A DNA stretch of 19,810 nucleotides from Bacteroidales bacterium (GTDB lineage Bacteria; Bacteroidota; Bacteroidia; Bacteroidales; UBA10428). Location: positions 1 through 19,810 of the forward strand of contig JAFGOZ010000499.1 in NCBI GenBank assembly GCA_016926235.1, given 5' to 3'. This document shows, in pieces, positions 17,001 to 19,810 of this stretch (its first letter is position 1; each line of letters starts with the position of its first letter). The position numbers were made by a program, and so were the translations under genes. Under the pieces are notes generated by a model. That model had not been told where the DNA came from and did not search any database. It saw nothing but the letters and a program-made list of their open reading frames with translations.

Positions 17001-17656
17001 ATCTGGCTGAAACCACAAATACGTTGGTCCAAAACATGGAAAGCTGTATGGCTGTTGTTGTTAATTCAATTAAATCACACAACAACAGAATCGGGGTAGG
17101 GATTTACGGATTACGTTATTTGTTTAACCTTCTGGATGAATATGACCATACGAACTTGGCCTACTCAGTTGCTACAGGCATAGAAAATCCCTCCTGGGGG
17201 AATATTCTCCTTCAGGGAGGAACTACATTGCAGGAAAACTGGGGCGGAATTGACGGAAATCATCATTACCACAGTTCAATTGCCACTTGGTATTATCAGG
17301 GTCTTGCCGGAATTAAACCCACCTCTCCCGGATTCAGAGCTGTAAAAATTAAACCCTGCATTCCAACAAATCAGGGTAATAGTAATCTTAAGGGTGAGAA
17401 AACTCCCCTTACTCATGTAAGTGCCTCTGTAAATACCGTAAGAGGGATTGTTAAATCGGTTTGGTCTAATACAGATTCTTTTGTTCTAAATATTACCATT
17501 CCAAATAACACAGAGGCGGAAATTTGGATACCTTCGGTATCAGGTAAGGTGTCAGGTATACCAGACGGCACAAAACACCAGCGAAACAAAGCTGGATACG
17601 TTGTTTTCAATGTAGGGGCAGGAGAATATGAATTTATAACGGAAAAAGTAGAGTAG
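14003..17656 (+). CDS. Large GH78-like alpha-L-rhamnosidase with an inserted concanavalin-like domain
   Basis: 1217 residues, about 300 longer than the first enzyme. The signal peptide (about 1-25, KRLLLAILGVWFLASSAAVYS) is followed by a fibronectin-like domain (30-130). The next beta-sandwich is interrupted: KWISG at 140-144 and PAPIIRKEF at 382-390, which are a few residues apart in the 905-residue paralogue, are here separated by about 235 residues. The insert has features of LamG/DUF1080-type concanavalin folds (HELKVKIAGANITTWIDG, GSIGFESGSHAIVRNVKVE). The barrel carries DTPSREKNGWTGD with Glu778 as likely acid and GTTLQENWGG with Glu1078 as likely base, both variants of the usual motifs. 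C-terminal beta-domain about 1110-1217. Intact, exported, probably periplasmic. The insert may bind carbohydrate; that is inference. Confidence 0.85.
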   Translation: MKTVKRLLLAILGVWFLASSAAVYSKTVPQNLTVNLRKNPIGIDSRPCFSWDPQVQKQTAYQVLVAESIKELESAKCVWNSGKINSSNDLQINYEGPALKSATRYYWRVFVWDGKGQKYESDIYWWETGLLNNTDWEPAKWISGRHPQDHNWQDMTATINFRITDTTAGINFFFHAEPVGKTWGEAYSWKINGNKDAGMVQLMLSTIHYAGNTGVPEPAAGENPVQWGVNYFDPQSVTNPMKVGTRKVEIETISADKLGEMNYDNLLTTDHELKVKIAGANITTWIDGIQVDQRTLSGDQLRKNGSIGFESGSHAIVRNVKVEVPENTDGKGSRNGFFTDFYGGFNPFEDGIVNWTGIHGNQNTDGLKLTKGKGIMLPISNPAPIIRKEFRTSLSSVKSARLYITGGSYPKVTVNGFSVTIDGELPDQYGHNIPHLTPDDGQSESFILYNTFDVTKLIKAGGYNVIAAELGRGWTGVTVPSEWYWNLIPAHSDPRTKARLIITHEDGTQEIVVSDDSWKTTDGPVIFNSVHTGDKYDARKAKELGNWKITGYDDSKWRNVTIMNPMGSYYGTGRYNGLVPATGKLTEGFIESKLKAMENEPIMVREIMKPVEILETYPGSKVYLFKFSQMHTGWLKLHLTNIKPEYAGLTLRMRGDNIIKGKGTPDDPYTLSDSKQYIAGSIQTDYYILSDEPEQTWSPDFHYNGQGGIEVYGLYNILGREPDMEQDADLIVAEIASSGFQFNSVVTSNNLLNQIFSLCQWTMLNNAHGHPTDTPSREKNGWTGDGWADSEAWMNNFDVSQFYRLWVRDMAAGMNPEGDLNVVMPGPRAYGFDNTPGWNMANGAVPAWDHAFFEVPLDLYRYYGDETILEEIYPMQEKFMEYYSGRFTKENNFTYSNMFLGEYASGTLPPGSTQNINHQLYFRMASYLAKISSMLGYEEKAKKYQSLANEVLKVFVRLYWDESTHSFQKGNSGNLETEQILAVAYDMVPGNDLPEDDPRYLAETTNTLVQNMESCMAVVVNSIKSHNNRIGVGIYGLRYLFNLLDEYDHTNLAYSVATGIENPSWGNILLQGGTTLQENWGGIDGNHHYHSSIATWYYQGLAGIKPTSPGFRAVKIKPCIPTNQGNSNLKGEKTPLTHVSASVNTVRGIVKSVWSNTDSFVLNITIPNNTEAEIWIPSVSGKVSGIPDGTKHQRNKAGYVVFNVGAGEYEFITEKVE

Positions 17657-17662
17657 GAGGAA

Positions 17663-17726
17663 GGCTATGGCAGAACCGTCAGATGTTAAAAATGAAACAG
17701 TAAAATCTGACGGTTCTGCAATAGCC
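17663..17726. terminator. Near-perfect 22-nt inverted repeat ending the PUL operon
   Basis: Arms at 17663-17684 and 17705-17726 are complementary at 21 of 22 positions (one G/A mismatch) around a 20-nt A-rich loop. The core is CAGAACCGTCAGAT / ATCTGACGGTTCTG. It begins 7 bp after the stop of the last rhamnosidase gene and lies between convergent genes, so a two-way transcription stop or mRNA 3'-end stabiliser is the simplest role. No T run follows on either strand, so it is not a textbook intrinsic terminator. A 37-codon ORF (17667-17780) with GGAGG ahead of it overlaps the hairpin; its coding sequence is largely dictated by the repeat and it is not called as a gene. Confidence 0.7.
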
Positions 17727-17874
17727 AAATACTTATTCTACAGTTTAAGTTCCATAAATGTCAGGAGCTATTATATTTAGATAGCCGTTATAGTTATCAG
17801 AAAGCATATGGTGATTAAACTTGATATCACGGTTACTTCCATTGTTTGCCTTAAATAAAACCCGCTACTATTGA
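17727..17874. other. Spacer with a possible short gene remnant on the minus strand
   Basis: No convincing gene. On the minus strand a 39-codon stretch (17864 down to 17745, ending in a stop) is open and reads like protein (for example DIKFNHHMLSDNYNGYLNI). It lies just beyond the stop of the small secreted protein gene but one frame away, so a frameshifted former extension is conceivable. A stretch this short is also expected by chance. Confidence 0.15.
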
Positions 17875-18258
17875 TTACTGTTTGGTTCCTTCAATATCAA
17901 ACATTCCCATCATATTCCCTGTTAGTCTTTGGTTGTCTTTTTTAGTAAGACTGATCGTTACATCATATCCCTGTGCATAAAAGGTAGCAGTGAGCGTTGA
18001 ATCACTGATTTGAATATTACTAAGATCCATAGTTGCTTCGGCAACGGCGGGATCTCCGATTTTCCCGATTACATTACCCTCGGTTTTTTCCAGATTCAGA
18101 AACATTTTAGAGTCTCCTTGCGGCAAACCTCTTACCATAAGATCCCATTTTCCTAAGAAATACGCTTCACCAGGTGCACTGGTCTGACCTGAAACGTTGT
18201 TATTCACCAAAGTTATCACTACCAGTGCTATAAAGGCCAACAAAGATACGTTTTTCAT
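17875..18258 (-). CDS. Small secreted protein of unknown function
   Basis: 127 residues with start ATG at 18258-18256, giving a standard signal peptide (MKNVSLLAFIALVVITLVNNNVSGQ). An upstream in-frame ATG at 18300 would put 14 polar residues in front and is less likely. The mature part alternates short strands and turns (GKWDLMVRGLPQGDS, MFLNLEKTEGNVIGKIGD, STLTATFYAQGYDVTISLTK), which suggests a small beta-barrel or lipocalin-like fold. It ends in NMMGMFDIEGTKQ, a motif I associate only loosely with small Bacteroidota secreted proteins. No catalytic residues stand out. It is convergent with the rhamnosidase operon and divergent from the NUDIX regulator, so the regulator may control it. I do not assign a function. 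Confidence 0.75.
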   Translation of the reverse strand: MKNVSLLAFIALVVITLVNNNVSGQTSAPGEAYFLGKWDLMVRGLPQGDSKMFLNLEKTEGNVIGKIGDPAVAEATMDLSNIQISDSTLTATFYAQGYDVTISLTKKDNQRLTGNMMGMFDIEGTKQ

Positions 18259-18347
18259 GTTATTTAATTTAAAGGATAAAAAATTTAGGTTCTTCAACAT
18301 AAGTTTTTGTAATTAGCTTTATTTTATTCTTTTGTTTAAAAGAAGAA

Positions 18348-18384
18348 CAATATTACATAAAAATATTTATATTACGTAAAATAT
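18348..18384. promoter_or_regulatory. Direct repeats in the divergent promoter region (candidate operator)
   Basis: ATATTACATAAAAATAT (18350-18366) and ATATTACGTAAAATAT (18369-18384) are near-copies spaced 19 bp apart, about two helical turns. The second contains the palindrome TTACGTAA. They lie between the divergent starts at 18258 and 18395, close to the regulator ATG. On the minus strand TAATATTG (18355-18348) resembles the Bacteroidota -7 element TAnnTTTG. A site for the adjacent NUDIX-winged-helix protein is a natural guess, but the region is very A+T-rich. Confidence 0.4.
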
Positions 18385-18394
18385 ACGGAATAAA

Positions 18395-19174
18395 ATGCAG
18401 AAGTTTGAAGAAATCCGTCAGGATCTTATAAACGGATATCAGGTTTATTTGAGAAATGTATCCATTGACAATGTAATACTGGGATATCATAACAAAGAAC
18501 TTAAGGTTTTACTGCAGCGCCCGCAAGGAATTACCAAATGGACCCTCCCGGGAGGCTATATCAGAAGAACAGAGTCGGTTGAAGAAGCTGCAAAACGGAT
18601 TGCTGTTGAAAGAACGGGAATAAGCAATTTGTTCCTGACGCAATTCAGGGCATTTGGGAATCCCGGAAGGACGTCTGATCCCAACTTATCACCTGAACTG
18701 ATCAGTAGGTTGGCCGGTATAAGGGTCGACGAGATCAACTGGATGTTTGATTATTTTGTCTCCCTGGGTTTTTATACGCTTACTGAATTTGATAAGGTAA
18801 AGCCCAATGGAGCGTTCTTCATGGAGGAATGCTATTGGTGGGATGTTGATGAACTTCCACCCATGCTTTTTGATCATGTGGAGATTATAAAGGCAGCCAT
18901 GAAAGCTTTACGTATGCATATCTATCATTTTCCAATAAGTCATGAATTGTTACCAGAGAAATTCACCTTGCCAGATATCCACGCTTTGTACGAAACCATC
19001 CTGGATCGTAAGCTCGACAGTCGCAATTTTTCGAAGAAGTTAATAGCTACAGGAATCATTACAAAACTAAATGAAAAAAGGAATATCGGGGCGCATCGTT
19101 CTCCTTATTTGTATGTATATAACCAGGAATTATACATTAAAGCACTGCAGGAAGGAATGGCTTTGTTTTTATAA
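18395..19174 (+). CDS. NUDIX-domain transcriptional regulator (NrtR/AraR-like, with C-terminal winged helix)
   Basis: 259 residues in two parts. Residues about 20-155 form a NUDIX domain (IDNVILGYHNKELKVLLQRP, then WTLPGGYIRRTESVEEAA). Residues about 165-259 form a C-terminal winged-helix DNA-binding domain (FTLPDIHALYETILDRKLDSRNFSKKLIATGII, then the wing with SPYLYVYN). The NUDIX box is degenerate: where active hydrolases have REUxEExGU this protein reads RIAVERTGI, so key metal-binding Glu residues are missing and hydrolysis is unlikely. This is the architecture of NrtR-family regulators, which in Bacteroidota include sugar regulators such as AraR. It probably senses a sugar or nucleotide-like effector; rhamnose-related control is only inferred from its neighbours. 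It reads away from the small secreted protein gene. A weak hairpin TGGTAT/ATACCA (19187-19203) follows its stop. Confidence 0.88.
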   Translation: MQKFEEIRQDLINGYQVYLRNVSIDNVILGYHNKELKVLLQRPQGITKWTLPGGYIRRTESVEEAAKRIAVERTGISNLFLTQFRAFGNPGRTSDPNLSPELISRLAGIRVDEINWMFDYFVSLGFYTLTEFDKVKPNGAFFMEECYWWDVDELPPMLFDHVEIIKAAMKALRMHIYHFPISHELLPEKFTLPDIHALYETILDRKLDSRNFSKKLIATGIITKLNEKRNIGAHRSPYLYVYNQELYIKALQEGMALFL

Positions 19175-19604
19175 TTGAAACTTAGTTGGTATATTTCATA
19201 CCATTCTCAGTACTTTCTGTCACCCGTTTATTGTTTTTGCGTGTCACCATTGTATACATATACTCACAGGATGATGACCTCTACATATATAACCATTATA
19301 CCGATATTATGAAAAAAACTACTTTATTGGATTTGGATGATCTTGAGGTGGGGCAGGTGAATTTCGATAAAGAAGTCGGTCATACATAGGATGCCTGGCG
19401 GGTTTGCTTGAAAGAAATTGCACCTTTACTGTTAAGTTGAGGTAAAGGACCAGCAGCATTTTGCTCAGAGAACTGAATGGGAACGACATTGTAGGCGAAG
19501 CGAAGAAATCTCTGTATGATGAGTGCTGTTGCCAGAGCAGGGTTGTCAACTTTAAGGACATGCATATACTGACATCAATATCGTTGCAATTTACACTGAA
19601 CATA
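19175..19604. other. Gene-poor stretch of about 430 bp
   Basis: I see no convincing gene. A 26-codon ORF at 19309-19389 (+) starts MKKTTLLDLDDLEVGQ and ends at a TAG; it has a gene-like beginning and could be a relic or a tiny peptide, but nothing supports expression. Overlapping antisense frames across 19319-19603 have no recognisable motif. CCTTTAC (19423-19429) and GTAAAGG (19442-19448) form a 7-bp stem with a 12-nt loop. The stretch is most simply decayed or non-coding sequence leading into the repeat array. Confidence 0.5.
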
Positions 19605-19755
19605 ACGCTATCCCCCGCGGGGGCATGGTTAGGGAATGTGATTGTGGTGCTATACTGCTGCTATAATCATGTCACCCCTTCGGGGTTTGGGAAGTAATTG
19701 GAGCATATTGCAAGCTTTAATAATGTCACCGCAGTGGGGTGAGCTCAATTTCTGT
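19605..19755. repeat. Right array of the same hairpin repeat, in direct orientation
   Basis: One well-preserved copy starts at 19665 (AATCATGTCACCCCTTCGGG, then GTTTGGGA), and a decayed copy starts at 19719 (AATAATGTCACCGC), 54 bp later. Before them, the palindrome CCCCCGCGGGGG (19612-19623) followed by AGGGAATGTGATTGTGGTGC looks like a more diverged unit, because its tail matches the tail of the left-hand units (GATGATGGTGC, then TGCTGCTAT). Same strand and similar period as the array at 1-160. Probably dispersed intergenic repeats. Confidence 0.75.
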
Positions 19756-19810
19756 AAAAAATAATCTTAAATGTATATTGTTCATAATAGGGTTTCGGGA
19801 TATATTTAGT

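Noticed and set aside
17667..17780. 37-codon ORF after the rhamnosidase operon
   Set aside because: Most of its first half is forced by the inverted repeat. GGAGG ahead of it is suggestive, but there is no other support, so it is kept as a finding rather than a gene.
19319..19603. 94-residue minus-strand ORF near the right end
   Set aside because: No recognisable domain, overlaps other equally open frames, and has low-complexity Ser/Leu/Pro content; considered a chance ORF.
19175..19604. Degraded insertion sequence
   Set aside because: I looked for transposase motifs and terminal inverted repeats and saw none; only short hairpins occur.
1..19810. tRNA, rRNA or riboswitch in the gaps
   Set aside because: No cloverleaf, T-loop motif or conserved aptamer core was recognised by eye in any intergenic gap; a covariance-model search would be needed to exclude small RNAs.

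Overview
The window looks like chromosome from a member of the Bacteroidota. The signs are a SusC/SusD pair, a FecR-type anti-sigma factor next to an extracytoplasmic-function (ECF) sigma factor, A+T-rich leaders with few Shine-Dalgarno sequences, and secreted glycoside hydrolases grouped behind susCD. I cannot fix the genus; a free-living or gut Bacteroidales-type polysaccharide degrader is an inference. Almost everything belongs to one polysaccharide utilization locus (PUL) read on the + strand from about 321 to 17656, followed by a small divergent pair.

Layout. Positions 1-160 carry a tandem array of a 53-bp unit with a CCCC-TTC-GGGG hairpin; a related array lies at about 19605-19755 in the same orientation, so the locus is bracketed by direct repeats. 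Positions 161-320 are a leader with a perfect 16-bp palindrome. Then come an ECF sigma factor (321-890), its FecR-like anti-sigma factor (953-2125), a SusC-type TonB-dependent transporter with an N-terminal STN signalling domain (2295-5777) and a SusD-like lipoprotein (5795-7339). A long hairpin (7351-7403) separates susCD from four exported enzymes: a GH53-like clan-A hydrolase (7442-8737) and three different GH78-type alpha-L-rhamnosidases or rhamnosidase-like proteins (8803-11520, 11565-13994, 14003-17656). A near-perfect 22-nt inverted repeat closes the operon at 17663-17726.

Downstream, a small secreted protein of unknown function (17875-18258, minus strand) is divergent from a NUDIX-winged-helix transcription factor (18395-19174), with a direct repeat in the A+T-rich region between them. 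From 19175 to about 19600 I see no convincing gene.

How the parts probably work together (inference from the families): SusD captures and SusC imports a rhamnose-bearing glycan or glycoside. Occupied SusC signals through its STN domain to the periplasmic C-terminus of the FecR protein, which releases the sigma factor to transcribe susCD and the enzyme genes. The periplasmic enzymes then trim rhamnose (GH78 types) and perhaps a beta-galactan-like backbone or branch (GH53-like). No surface-exposed endo-acting lipoprotein, sugar permease or rhamnose catabolic gene is present, so the substrate is either short or first cut by enzymes encoded elsewhere. The most unusual single item is the third rhamnosidase, whose N-terminal region is split by an inserted concanavalin-like domain of roughly 235 residues. 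I saw no clear sign of an entirely new kind of system; the locus reads as a PUL with a non-standard enzyme set.
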